A DNA stretch of 64,000 nucleotides from Deinococcus radiophilus (lineage in GTDB: Bacteria; Deinococcota; Deinococci; Deinococcales; Deinococcaceae): contig NZ_CP086380.1 in the NCBI RefSeq assembly GCF_020889625.1, positions 1,907,501-1,971,500 on the forward strand. Direction: 5' to 3'. The notes below the pieces were generated by a model. The model was not told the DNA's origin and did not search any database. It saw nothing but the letters and a program-made list of their open reading frames with translations. The position numbers and the translations under genes are program-made. Shown one piece after another: positions 10,990 through 21,325 of this stretch. Numbering within the stretch: the first letter of the stretch is position 1; the number at the start of each line of letters is the position of its first letter.

Positions 10990-11936
10990 TGATCCCAGGA
11001 CTGGCCTGGGCCTGGTTGGCCTTTTTCCTGGGGGTCTGGGGCCTGGGTGAACGGCTGGGCGAGCGCACGGTCCCCACCCTGCTGTTGGCCTATGCCCCGC
11101 CAGTGCTGCTGTTGCTGCCTACCCTGCTGATACTGGTACTGGCACTCTGGCATGCGCGCGTCAGCCGCCGCGCCCTGCTGCCCGCCCTGCTCACGCTGGC
11201 GCTGTGGCCGCTGTATGCCGGGCTGGTGTGGAATACACCGCAGGCCAACCCCACAGACGCGATCACTCTGCTGACCTACAACCTGGCCGGAGCCACCCAG
11301 GGTCGCCCGGAGCGTCTGGCCGCCGAAATCCGTGCCGCCGACGCCGACATCGTGACCCTACAGGAAACTGAAGGGGTAGACGTAGACCTGACCCGCGAGT
11401 TGCTGGCCCTGCTGCCCGAATACGAGCACGCCCAGGCCGCCGAGAGCCGCGAACTGCTGACCCTCAGCCGCTTTCCGGTGGTCGGCACACGGGCCGTGAC
11501 CTTGCCGGAAACCACCCGCATTTTTCTGGTCACCACGTTAAACACCCCGCAGGGCAAGCTGACGGTGATCAACGTACATTTCTCCACGGTGCTGGTCAGC
11601 CGGGTGCTGCAAGGCCAGGTCGGACCCACCCAGAGCCGCCGTGAGGCCCAACTGGACATCCTGCGGCGCGAAACGGCGGGACTGGAGCGGGTGATCGTGG
11701 CGGGTGATTTCAACACGCCGCCACGGGGGGTGATGTACCGCGACCTGCAGCGAATGTTCAGCGGAGCCTGGGCCGAAGCTGGAGGGGGGCTGGGCTGGAC
11801 TTTTCCCAGTGCGTCGCCCGCCCTGCGGATCGACCACATCTTCTCGCGGGGGCTGCGGCCTGTACGTGCCGAGGTGCTGGACGCCGGAGGCAGCGACCAC
11901 CGCGCGGTGCGGGCGGTGCTGACCTGGGAAGGGTGA
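10989..11936 (+). CDS. Membrane-anchored endonuclease/exonuclease/phosphatase family protein
   Basis: The 315-aa product has three hydrophobic helices in the first 85 residues, then an EEP domain: TYNLAG, DADIVTLQET, VIVAGDFNTPP and the terminal GSDHRAV. These are the metal-binding and catalytic blocks shared by DNase I-like nucleases and phosphodiesterases. Substrate unknown; membrane-anchored EEP proteins may cleave phospholipids or extracellular DNA. I start at ATG 10989, which overlaps the stop of the SDR gene by 1 nt, and reject longer versions that run into that gene. Confidence 0.85.
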   Translation: MIPGLAWAWLAFFLGVWGLGERLGERTVPTLLLAYAPPVLLLLPTLLILVLALWHARVSRRALLPALLTLALWPLYAGLVWNTPQANPTDAITLLTYNLAGATQGRPERLAAEIRAADADIVTLQETEGVDVDLTRELLALLPEYEHAQAAESRELLTLSRFPVVGTRAVTLPETTRIFLVTTLNTPQGKLTVINVHFSTVLVSRVLQGQVGPTQSRREAQLDILRRETAGLERVIVAGDFNTPPRGVMYRDLQRMFSGAWAEAGGGLGWTFPSASPALRIDHIFSRGLRPVRAEVLDAGGSDHRAVRAVLTWEG

Positions 11937-11940
11937 AGGC

Positions 11941-13796
<1,856 letters not shown>

Positions 13797-13837
13797 AGGG
13801 AACTCCAGAAAAAGGGCAGGTACGTTGGTGAAAGAAA

Positions 13838-15409
13838 TCACTTGTTAAGGGCAAAAAAAGAGTTTGGCTGTGGTTGCAGATCAAGGTCGGTCGAAGATAC
13901 AGGAACCGTCCGCTGCTCCCAGACCGCTGGCCCGCCAGGTGGTGCCGGGCACAGCCTCAGATCGGCATGACAGGCTTGTGGGGCTGCCTGCTCAAAGTCT
14001 GAGCGGGCATGGGTGCCACGGGTTTCCTGGCGTGCCAGAGCCGCTTGCAACACGGCAGCAGCCAGCAGCACGTTGGCGGCATCAGGCGTGGTTGCTTTGT
14101 CTGACGTATGCAAGTAAACCTCCGGCCAGATGTCCAGCGCCGCCTGCAACTCCGGGCCGCAACGTTCCAGCCCAGCCGCCGCCGCAAAAACTGGCTGCAC
14201 GGCGGCCCACGACACTCCTGCAGGCAGCGATAAGGCTGGCGTCGCTTCTGGCTTGCCACTGGCACGGGCCGGGGCCAACTCCGCTGCCGCCTGCGCGGCC
14301 CGCGCCCCGAAGACCAGCCCTTCGGACAGGCTGTTGCTGGCCAGGCGGTTGGCTCCGTGCAGACCCACCGAGGCGGCTTCACCCGCGACCAGCAGACCCG
14401 GAACACTACTGCGGCCCCACAGATCGGTTCGGACACCGCCCACGCTGTAGTGAGCGGCGGGTTGCACTTCCACGGGGCCCGCGCTGAACTCCAGGCCCAC
14501 CTGTGCCAGCCGCGCCGTGATGTTGGGAAAGCGCCGCCGCACCTCTGCGGCGCCCAGGTGAGAGATGTCCAGCGTGACCTGGCCGGTGGCTCGCCGCTGG
14601 GCCGCAATAGCGCGGGCCACCACGTCACGGGGAGCCAGCTCGGCCTGGGGGTCCAGCGCGGGCATGAAGCGTTCGCCCAGGCCATTTCGCAGCACCCCAC
14701 CCGCCCCACGGACCGCCTCAGAGACCAGCAGCGCCGCGCCGTCATGCAGCACCGCGGTCGGGTGAAACTGCACGAATTCCAGGTCGCGCAGCACCGCGCC
14801 AGCCAGGGCAGCCAAGACCAGTCCCTGCCCAGTGGTGCCTGCTGGGGCTGTTCCAACCGGATAGAGCCGCCCATAACCGCCGGTGGCCAGCAGCACGGCA
14901 TGGGTCAGCAGCCGAGTCTCACCGACACCTACACCCACCACCCGACCCCCATCCAGCAGCAACTGGTCTACCTGGGTGTGTTCCAGCACCGTCACTCCGG
15001 CCTCGCGGACCCGCGCCGCCAGAGTCTCGCTGACGGCACGGCCCGTCGCGTCCCCATAGGCGTGCCAGATGCGGCTGCGACTGTGCCCGCCCTCGCGCAC
15101 CCGGTCTGGCGCAAAGGGCACGCCCAGATCATGCAAGCGCTGGATATGGCTGTGAGCTTCCCCCACGAACGTCTCTACGGCGGCTGCGTCACACAGGCCG
15201 CGTCCAGCTGCGAGGGTATCGGCGGCGTGGGCGTCCTCATCCCAGCCAGCCAGCGGGGCGGCCACTCCACCCTGCGCCCAGCGGGTGCTGCCCCCTGGCA
15301 ACTCGCCAGCACAGATCAGCGTGACCTGTAGTCCGAGGCGTCGGCCTTCCAGCGCCGCGTACAGACCAGCCACGCCAGCCCCAACCACCACCAGATCAGG
15401 CTGGGACAT
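13838..15409 (-). CDS. nadB: L-aspartate oxidase
   Basis: Predicted flavoprotein that oxidises L-aspartate to iminoaspartate, the first step of de novo NAD synthesis. FAD-binding GAGVAGLYAALEG is at the N-terminus, and GGSTRWAQGGVA plus LLATGGYGRLY match the fumarate reductase/NadB family. I start at ATG 15409 (523 aa), which puts the GxGxxG motif near residue 8; the upstream extension has no family resemblance. nadC follows after 41 nt. Many D. radiodurans strains need nicotinic acid, so an intact nad operon separates this organism from it. Confidence 0.95.
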   Translation of the reverse strand: MSQPDLVVVGAGVAGLYAALEGRRLGLQVTLICAGELPGGSTRWAQGGVAAPLAGWDEDAHAADTLAAGRGLCDAAAVETFVGEAHSHIQRLHDLGVPFAPDRVREGGHSRSRIWHAYGDATGRAVSETLAARVREAGVTVLEHTQVDQLLLDGGRVVGVGVGETRLLTHAVLLATGGYGRLYPVGTAPAGTTGQGLVLAALAGAVLRDLEFVQFHPTAVLHDGAALLVSEAVRGAGGVLRNGLGERFMPALDPQAELAPRDVVARAIAAQRRATGQVTLDISHLGAAEVRRRFPNITARLAQVGLEFSAGPVEVQPAAHYSVGGVRTDLWGRSSVPGLLVAGEAASVGLHGANRLASNSLSEGLVFGARAAQAAAELAPARASGKPEATPALSLPAGVSWAAVQPVFAAAAGLERCGPELQAALDIWPEVYLHTSDKATTPDAANVLLAAAVLQAALARQETRGTHARSDFEQAAPQACHADLRLCPAPPGGPAVWEQRTVPVSSTDLDLQPQPNSFFALNK

Positions 15410-15530
15410 GGTCAGCAAGGGGAATAAATTGTGCTTGTGAAAAAAAGAACATGCGCGAGAAATATTGTAACCTTCGTTGCTCAATTCCTGCCATCATCCG
15501 TCCTTAGATGATGAACAGTCCAGTGAGTGG

Positions 15531-16094
15531 TCAGATGGGTTCTAGCCAGAATGCCCCACCCACTCCCAGTCGCGGCTCCAGCTGTAACGTAGTTTTGCTG
15601 TCTGAAAGCGGCGCGACCAAGTGGCCCTGCAACCCGGTGGATGTCGCTGCATAGCTGTCCAGTACACCGTAATGCTGGGTGCGCAGGCTGAACTCGAAAC
15701 CTACGGTGGGCCAAGCCTGCGTCCAGTTGTGGTCCAGTCGCCGCTCCAGGCCATGGCCCAGGCGGTAGCCCCAGTAGCCCCGCGCCCGCAGCGGCATCTC
15801 CTCAGCCATCAGCGCCTGGTTCAGCCCCAGCAGCCAGGTCCAGGGCTGCACCGCCCGCGCCCCGCCGGACAGTGGTACGCGCCAGGCTCCCAGTTGCGGC
15901 GCCAGAGCGACAGCCAGGGCGTCCCGCTCTGGGACGTCCAGCCCCAGCCGGGCCGACCAGAAGCGCAGCAGTACCGCCGCCGTCTGCGGACCGCAGCCCA
16001 CCAGACCACCCCGCCACTCGCATTGCCCCGCGTCACTTTCGAGCGGAAAGGGAAATGGGTGCCAGGTTAGGTTGTCTTGTTCTGTAAATGACAT
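15531..16094 (-). CDS. Hypothetical protein, possible C39-like papain fold
   Basis: A 187-aa protein that I do not recognise with confidence. GLVGCGPQTAAVLLRFW (Cys34) resembles the catalytic-Cys helix of C39-type and related papain-like peptidases, and FEFSLRTQHYGVLDSYAA (His141, Asp146) resembles their His block, with similar spacing. No transporter or leader-peptide gene is nearby. No signal peptide is seen. It lies downstream of, and divergent from, the gene at 16105. The function is unknown; the peptidase idea is inference. Confidence 0.55.
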   Translation of the reverse strand: MSFTEQDNLTWHPFPFPLESDAGQCEWRGGLVGCGPQTAAVLLRFWSARLGLDVPERDALAVALAPQLGAWRVPLSGGARAVQPWTWLLGLNQALMAEEMPLRARGYWGYRLGHGLERRLDHNWTQAWPTVGFEFSLRTQHYGVLDSYAATSTGLQGHLVAPLSDSKTTLQLEPRLGVGGAFWLEPI

Positions 16095-16104
16095 AATTAC
16101 ACCT

Positions 16105-16542
16105 ATGGAATACGGAGCTATGGCGGGAGAGGGGCGGGTGATGGAGCGTTTGCAACAGGTACTGGCCGAGTCTATCGCCCAGCAACTGGAAGGCTACGGC
16201 CACGGTCACACCGAGGCCCAGCTGCTGGCTGCTCTGGCCCTGGAGCGGCTGCACACCGTGCTGCAAGTGCGCGATGAACCCGGCACAGAGTTTGCACGGA
16301 TGCAGCCCGGCGACCTCAGCACCCTCTGGGAAGAGCTGCGCTCTGCTGGAGCGGGCCGCCTGCTGCTGGACATCCGCCCGGCCAGCGACCCACAAGCAGC
16401 CGAACGCGGTGATATCGCCGTGAACGTGGTGGAAGTCGAGCGCCGTGAGGACTGGGGCGCGGGCGATTTTATTGAGGATTCCGCCTTCGAAATGCACCTG
16501 CGCCGCGAAGAACTGCTGGCCCGCCTCAGCCGGACAAACTAG
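16105..16542 (+). CDS. Hypothetical protein
   Basis: Unrecognised 145-aa, acidic and mostly helical protein without signal peptide or membrane segment. Start alternatives are ATG 16105 (CATAAT -10-like box seven nt upstream, my choice), 16120, and 16141 (GGAGAGG nearby). It ends just before a clear terminator at 16561. The divergent gene at 16094 is also unknown; only 10 bp separate the two start codons, so they must share overlapping promoters. Confidence 0.65.
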   Translation: MEYGAMAGEGRVMERLQQVLAESIAQQLEGYGHGHTEAQLLAALALERLHTVLQVRDEPGTEFARMQPGDLSTLWEELRSAGAGRLLLDIRPASDPQAAERGDIAVNVVEVERREDWGAGDFIEDSAFEMHLRREELLARLSRTN

Positions 16543-16560
16543 CGGAAGTGAGCGGCGCTT

Positions 16561-16587
16561 CCCCTCTGCACAGGAGGGGCTTTTTTA
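16561..16587 (+). terminator. Intrinsic terminator
   Basis: Stem CCCCTC/GAGGGG with a 7-nt loop, then C and a run of T. It closes the unknown gene ending at 16542; the T tract touches the convergent pseudouridine synthase stop. Confidence 0.85.
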
Positions 16588-17478
16588 TTGTCCCACATCC
16601 AGTGCCGCCGGAACCGGGGCCGACACCGACCAGTCCTCCCCAGTCAGAGGATGGGTGAGCGAGAGCCGTTCGGCGTGCAGCAGGTAGCCCAGGTCAGAAG
16701 GGACGGCCTCTGGACGGGCTGCGCCGCCTGGCAGATAGAGAGGATCGTCCAGCAGCGGAAATCCTGCCGCCGCCAGATGAATCCGGATCTGGTGGGGCCG
16801 CCCAGTATCAATATCCACCTCAAAGAGCGTGCTCTCTGCGCGGCGTTCCAGTACCCGTGCGCGGCTGCGCGAAGGTTTGCCGTCTGGAGCAGCGGCGTAC
16901 ACCTGACCCAGTTTGGGATGCGCCACAGGGCCAACCGGCGTGCGGAGATCGTAGCGGTCCTGCGGGGCCACGCCAGCGCTCAGCGCCCGGTAACGCTTGT
17001 GAATGCGTCCGCTGCGCCAGTCGGCTGACAGCTGCGCGGTCACAGGGCGCGTGAGGCCACACAGCACCACCCCCGATGTGCCACGCCCCAAACGGTGCAG
17101 CGGCGTGGCTGTGGGATGGTCACGGCGTAGCAGGGTCAGCAGCGTATGGTCCAGAAACCCTCCGGCTGGCAGTGTGGGTAGCCCAGGTGGCTTATGAACG
17201 GCCAGCAGCGCCGCATCCTGAAACAGCACGTCGTAGTGCAGCGGCACGGCCTCCTCCTGCCAGGGCGGGCGCTGCCAAGCCAGGGCGTCTCCGGCCTGCA
17301 ACTGCTCAGCGCCATGTGCCGCTTGACCGTTCAGCGTCACCTCACCACCCGCCAGCCGGGCTGCCCAGGTGGCCTGATCCGAATGGGCATAAAAGCGGGT
17401 GTAGTAGTCCAGCACGCTCAGGCCCGCGCCCTGAGTGCCTACGCGCTCACGGTAGCAGTGACCGTTATTCAGGGTCAT
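16585..17478 (-). CDS. RluA family pseudouridine synthase-like protein, catalytic Asp replaced by Gly
   Basis: A 297-aa RluA-family protein with an N-terminal S4-like region (about residues 25-75), HKPPGLPTLPAGG, and the C-terminal block STLFEVDIDTGRPHQIRIHLAAAGFPLLDDPLY. The motif normally written HRLDxxTSG reads HRLGRGTSG; the codon is GGG, so the catalytic aspartate is absent. Some relatives, including plant RluA-like proteins, share this variant, so it may be a subfamily rather than a recent loss. Substrate unknown. The start codon overlaps the 3' end of the upstream M20 gene by 14 nt. Confidence 0.85.
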   Translation of the reverse strand: MTLNNGHCYRERVGTQGAGLSVLDYYTRFYAHSDQATWAARLAGGEVTLNGQAAHGAEQLQAGDALAWQRPPWQEEAVPLHYDVLFQDAALLAVHKPPGLPTLPAGGFLDHTLLTLLRRDHPTATPLHRLGRGTSGVVLCGLTRPVTAQLSADWRSGRIHKRYRALSAGVAPQDRYDLRTPVGPVAHPKLGQVYAAAPDGKPSRSRARVLERRAESTLFEVDIDTGRPHQIRIHLAAAGFPLLDDPLYLPGGAARPEAVPSDLGYLLHAERLSLTHPLTGEDWSVSAPVPAALDVGQ

Positions 17479-18652
17479 CTGCCGCAGGCTGCGTGAAGTG
17501 CCGCGCCGCTGCCGTCAGCATCAGCACGCCGGTTTCCAGGGCCGACTCGTCCAGCGTAAAGCGGGGGTGGTGATGCGGCCACTCGCTGTCCGTTTCCGGT
17601 GACCCGCTCCCGATCGCGAAATAACACCCTGGAGCCTTCTGCAAATAGGCGCTGAAATCCTCGCCTGCTGCCCAGCGCTCAGGCGTCTGCACCCGCTCTG
17701 GCCCCACCACCTCACGGGCCAGGGCTGTCAGCTCGTCGGCCACCCAGTCCGTGTTCACCACCGGGCGGTAGGCGTACAGGTATTCAAAGTCGTACTCGGC
17801 CCCGTGTGCGGCGCAGATTCCGGCAATGATGCGTTCCAGCAGCTGCGGAGCCTGCTCACGCAGTTCAGGGCTGAAGACCCGCACGGTGGCCGCCAGCCGC
17901 GCCGTTTCGGGGATGACGTTGTCGGCAGTCCCGGCGTGGAACTGCGTGACCGACACCACCAGTGGATCAAAAGGCGAGACGTTGCGGCTGACCACGTGCT
18001 GCAAGTTGGTGACCACCTGCGCCGCCACGGCAATCGGGTCAACCGTCAGCTCCGGCATGCCGCCGTGACCACCCTTACCGCGAATGGTCAGCTGAAATGA
18101 ATCCGGCGACGCCATAAATTCGCCTGCTCGCACCAGCACCGTGCCTGCCGGATACATGCTCAGCAGGTGCAGACCCAGCGCCAGGTCTACCCCGTCCATC
18201 AGTGGGGTCTGGAAGACCAGTTCCTCGGCTCCACCGGGTGGCTGTTCCTCAGCGTGCTGGAAGATGAAACGTATTTCGCCGCTGAGGCGGCTGCGCTCCT
18301 CACTCAGCATGTGCGCTGCCGCCAGCAGCATCGCCGCGTGACCGTCGTGGCCGCAGGCGTGCATGATCCCGTCTGTCTGCGAGCGGTATTCGAAGGTATT
18401 GTCCTCGGTGATCGGCAGCGCGTCTATGTCGGCCCGCAGCAGGACCGTGCGTCCTGGCCCCGCCGCGCCGCGCAGCACGGCCAGAACGCTGGTAGGCGTG
18501 AGTTGGCTGACTTCCAACCCCGGCATGGCTTCCAACTGGGCGCGGAGATAAGCCGCCGTCTGGTGTTCCTGAAAGCTCAATTCGGGGTGCTGGTGCAGAT
18601 ATCTACGCCACTGAACGACCTGATCTAAGAGAGGAGCGGGCAGCTTGTCCAT
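17465..18652 (-). CDS. M20 family amidohydrolase (N-acyl amino acid hydrolase-like)
   Basis: Predicted zinc/manganese amidohydrolase of the AbgB/HipO type, 395 aa. Metal-binding blocks: [22 protein letters not shown], and a [11 protein letters not shown] acid pair. The lid domain carries [11 protein letters not shown]. Substrate may be an N-acyl amino acid or an indole conjugate; sequence cannot decide. Start at 18652: a TAATCT -10 box (complement of 18659-18664) is six nt upstream. The short gap to the divergent cyclophilin holds both promoters. Confidence 0.9.
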   Translation of the reverse strand: MDKLPAPLLDQVVQWRRYLHQHPELSFQEHQTAAYLRAQLEAMPGLEVSQLTPTSVLAVLRGAAGPGRTVLLRADIDALPITEDNTFEYRSQTDGIMHACGHDGHAAMLLAAAHMLSEERSRLSGEIRFIFQHAEEQPPGGAEELVFQTPLMDGVDLALGLHLLSMYPAGTVLVRAGEFMASPDSFQLTIRGKGGHGGMPELTVDPIAVAAQVVTNLQHVVSRNVSPFDPLVVSVTQFHAGTADNVIPETARLAATVRVFSPELREQAPQLLERIIAGICAAHGAEYDFEYLYAYRPVVNTDWVADELTALAREVVGPERVQTPERWAAGEDFSAYLQKAPGCYFAIGSGSPETDSEWPHHHPRFTLDESALETGVLMLTAAARHFTQPAADDPE

Positions 18653-18712
18653 CCATTTAGATTAGGGGATCAGCCTGCGACATACCCCCATCCCGTCCGG
18701 CACAATGGAAGC

Positions 18713-19279
18713 ATGGATCAATTTATTCCTGACGGCTATCAGCTTTCCCCCGAACTGAGCAGCGAGCGCCAGACCCAGTTCTCGGCTGCTCCTGAACTGG
18801 GCCAGGGCACCGAACCCGGCAAGGACTACATGGCCGTGTTTGAAACCAGCCAGGGCCGCATCGTGCTGGATCTGTTCCAAGACGACGCACCCATGACCGT
18901 CAACAGCTTCGCGTACCTGCTACGCAACCACTTTTACGACGGCATCAAGTTCCACCGCGTCATTGACCAGTTTATGGCGCAGACCGGCGACCCCACCGGC
19001 ACTGGCATGGGTGGCCCCGGCTACCGCTTTGAGGACGAGTTCGGCTCGGATCATCGCCACGACGGCCCCGGCGTACTGAGCATGGCCAACGCCGGCCCTG
19101 GCACCAACGGCAGCCAGTTCTTCATCACCTTTACGGCCACCCCACATCTGGACGGCCGCCACACCGTCTTTGGCCGCGTGGTCGAGGGACTGGACGTGCT
19201 GGACAGGCTCAAGCGCATCCAGCCTGGGATGCCCGGCGAGCCGGACAGCATCCAGCGGGCTTATCTGGTCGAAAAATAA
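18713..19279 (+). CDS. Peptidyl-prolyl cis-trans isomerase (cyclophilin type)
   Basis: A 188-aa cytosolic cyclophilin. The catalytic block [19 protein letters not shown], then [36 protein letters not shown], is complete. An N-terminal extension of about 35 residues precedes the domain and shows no signal peptide. CACAAT lies six nt before the ATG, in the position of the leaderless -10 box. A strong terminator follows. Confidence 0.93.
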   Translation: MDQFIPDGYQLSPELSSERQTQFSAAPELGQGTEPGKDYMAVFETSQGRIVLDLFQDDAPMTVNSFAYLLRNHFYDGIKFHRVIDQFMAQTGDPTGTGMGGPGYRFEDEFGSDHRHDGPGVLSMANAGPGTNGSQFFITFTATPHLDGRHTVFGRVVEGLDVLDRLKRIQPGMPGEPDSIQRAYLVEK

Positions 19280-19314
19280 GTCTTTGAGTGTTACCCCATC
19301 AGCAAGAAGCGAGC

Positions 19315-19350
19315 AGAAGGCTCAGGGAAATCATTCCTGAGCCTTCTTTC
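19315..19350. terminator. Bidirectional intrinsic terminator
   Basis: A perfect 12-bp stem (19315-19326 with 19336-19347) with a 9-nt loop is followed by TTTCT. It lies between the convergent cyclophilin and BshB1-like genes and can serve both. Confidence 0.88.
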
Positions 19351-19364
19351 TGATCTTATGCGTT

Positions 19365-20084
19365 TTACAGCCCTTCCGGGTCCAGCAGCAGTTCTCCCTC
19401 TACCCCGAAAGCTTCGGCATAGCGCACCCGTGCCAGAGTGCCCCAGTACATCAGACGGGCACGGCGGCGGTCTACCACCTCAGGCGTGACCGTCTCGCTG
19501 ACCACCTCGCCACCGAATTGCGACCTGTGCGCTCGGATGGCGGCTTCCCAGCGCGGCAAGCTGGCCGCGACATCTACCAACACATGGGGCCGAATATCGG
19601 CGTTGCCCTGAAACAGCAGCACCCGTGCCGGCCGGTGCGGCTCACCGGCCACCTGAGCCTGGTGCAGTCCCGCCAAGTGCAGCGCCCGCCGTGCCAGCGC
19701 GTATGCACCGTAATGATCCGGATGACGGTCTGATGGGTGCGGCACCACCAGTACGCGGGGCCTGAGCTGGCGCAGGGCAGCCGCCAGCGCTCTGGCCTGT
19801 GCTGGCTCGTCACGTAGGTCGCCATCCGGCAGGCCCAGCGTGCCGCGCCACTTCAGGCCCAGGTGCACGGCTGCTGCCACGCATTCCTCCATTCGCACCT
19901 CAGGTGTACCCAGGGTGCCCATTTCCCCCCGCGACAACTCCAGCACGCCTACCGCCTGCCCAGCGTCCCCGACGCGAATCAGGGTGCCGCCTGCGCCAAT
20001 TTCGGCGTCGTCCGGGTGTGGGGCCAGGCACAGCCAATCCAGTGGCTGCACTGTGCCGTAGGTCGTCTGCAACGTATAGATCAT
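19365..20084 (-). CDS. bshB1: PIG-L family deacetylase, BshB1-like
   Basis: Predicted zinc-dependent N-deacetylase, 239 aa. The metal motif LAPHPDDAEIGAGG is near residues 18-31, and VVPHPSDRHPDHYGAYAL supplies the second His block. The E-L-S-R-G-E-M-G-T region is typical of the BshB1 deacetylase that makes GlcN-malate for bacillithiol, the thiol found in Deinococcus and Bacillus. A second paralogue lies at 35.4 kb. ATG 20084 is chosen because TATGCT (complement of 20092-20097) is seven nt upstream. Confidence 0.87.
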   Translation of the reverse strand: MIYTLQTTYGTVQPLDWLCLAPHPDDAEIGAGGTLIRVGDAGQAVGVLELSRGEMGTLGTPEVRMEECVAAAVHLGLKWRGTLGLPDGDLRDEPAQARALAAALRQLRPRVLVVPHPSDRHPDHYGAYALARRALHLAGLHQAQVAGEPHRPARVLLFQGNADIRPHVLVDVAASLPRWEAAIRAHRSQFGGEVVSETVTPEVVDRRRARLMYWGTLARVRYAEAFGVEGELLLDPEGL

Positions 20085-20102
20085 GGCTTTCAGCATAGCG
20101 GC

Positions 20103-20177
20103 GCATACCCTTGACGAATACTGCATACCGCGCTATAGTTTTGAACATAACCGCTCCGAGTGAGCGGGTTTTTTATT
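20103..20177 (+). repeat. 75-bp promoter-terminator repeat, copy A
   Basis: One of three 75-bp copies. Reading on the plus strand: -35 TTGACG (20111-20116), 17-bp spacer, -10 TATAGT (20134-20139), a short gap, then a CCGCTC/GAGCGG hairpin and TTTTTTATT. About 70 of 75 positions match copy B. It lies upstream of bshB1 (divergent) and corA. The only transcript it could make ends about 30 nt after the predicted start. No family name is known to me. Confidence 0.9.
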
Positions 20178-20214
20178 GGCGTCCGCAGAGGCGGGGCGGC
20201 CCGCCACTGATAGT

Positions 20215-20239
20215 CGCTCCGAGTGAGCGGGTTTTTTTT
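20215..20239 (+). repeat. Partial second copy of the repeat's terminator half
   Basis: CGCTCCGAGTGAGCGGG followed by eight T repeats the terminator half of copy A 62 bp downstream, without the promoter half. It may act as a further terminator ahead of the corA promoter. Confidence 0.75.
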
Positions 20240-20304
20240 GGCTGGTTGCTGGCAGCGGTGCCCACACAGACGCCTGTACTCGGGCGGCGTTCTACACTGC
20301 TGAC

Positions 20305-21237
20305 GTGATTGAGGCCACCGACTTTTCCGGGCAGCCGGTCAGCTGGGCCAAAGGACAAAGTCCTGAAGGTCTCTGGCTCCATGCCACGGCCCCCAGCCGG
20401 GACGAGCTCGTCCTGCTGGACCGGATCTATCCCATGAATGAGCTGGCGCTGGAAGACGCCCTAGAGTCAGGACACCCCAGCCACTACCAGAAATATCCGG
20501 AGGGTGACTTTATGACCTTCCGTACCCTGGCAGATCCAGGCAAACTGAGTGAGGACTCCGAGCGGATCAGTATCTTTCTGTATCCGGGCAGCCTGCTTAC
20601 CCTGGCGACCGAGCCGCTGCCGTACTTGGACCGCGTACGCGAAATCGTCGGGCGCGAGTCGGTCGATACTCCTGCCGAAGTCACCTTCGAACTGCTAGAT
20701 CTGGGCGCCGAGAGCTACTCGGTCTTTATGCGAGCACTCGAACACCAGATTGACGCCCTGGAACAGCAGATGTTCGACACCTCAACGCGGCGTGAGACGG
20801 CCAATCTGGTGCAGATAGTATTTGACCTCAAGCAGCGGCTGAACCATGCTCGGCGGCTGGCCTTGGACACCCAGGACGCCCTGAACCTGATGGCACGGCA
20901 CGCCAGTGTGTCCGACAGCGACTTGCTGCGTTTTCGCGATGTGCGCGACAGCATGAACCGCCTCTCCAAACGCATGGACACAGGCCGTGACAACCTCAGC
21001 AACCTCCTGACCATTCATTCCAGCGTGCAGAGTCAGCGCATGAATGAAGTGATGCGGACCCTGGCAGCGGTGAGCACCGTGTTTCTGCCACTTACCTTCC
21101 TTGCGGGCGTCTGGGGCATGAACTTTGACCATATGCCCGAACTGCACTGGATCAGCGGCTACGCCCTGGCCTGGGCCAGTTTCTTGCTGGTGGGCCTGAC
21201 CCTGGCCTGGGTCTTCAAACGGCGCGGCTGGTGGTAA
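20305..21237 (+). CDS. corA: CorA family Mg2+/Co2+ transporter
   Basis: Predicted homopentameric divalent-cation channel, 310 aa. Long helical cytosolic part, then two C-terminal membrane helices (about residues 248-268 and 283-303) separated by the selectivity loop GMNFDHMPEL, carrying the family GMN signature. The GTG start at 20305 follows a TACACT -10 box (20293-20298) by six nt. A terminator follows. Confidence 0.93.
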   Translation: MIEATDFSGQPVSWAKGQSPEGLWLHATAPSRDELVLLDRIYPMNELALEDALESGHPSHYQKYPEGDFMTFRTLADPGKLSEDSERISIFLYPGSLLTLATEPLPYLDRVREIVGRESVDTPAEVTFELLDLGAESYSVFMRALEHQIDALEQQMFDTSTRRETANLVQIVFDLKQRLNHARRLALDTQDALNLMARHASVSDSDLLRFRDVRDSMNRLSKRMDTGRDNLSNLLTIHSSVQSQRMNEVMRTLAAVSTVFLPLTFLAGVWGMNFDHMPELHWISGYALAWASFLLVGLTLAWVFKRRGWW

Positions 21238-21270
21238 GTGTAAGTGAGCTGCAGCAAACCGGTGAACGAC

Positions 21271-21309
21271 AGAAGGCGGCCAGGAGTTCTTCCCATCGCC
21301 TTCTATCTT
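21271..21309. terminator. Intrinsic terminator between corA and yidC
   Basis: 8-bp stem AGAAGGCG/CGCCTTCT (21271-21278 with 21297-21304), 18-nt loop, then ATCTTTT. Convergent position; could serve both genes. Confidence 0.7.
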
Positions 21310-21325
21310 TTACTTGCTGCCTCTG

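Noticed and set aside
13957..14901. Long minus-strand frame within nadB in another register
   Set aside because: Trp/Cys/Arg-rich, no motif, overlaps the true NadB frame.
20092..20177. Small frames inside the 75-bp repeat read as peptides
   Set aside because: They are not kept in frame between copies and overlap the promoter and terminator signals.
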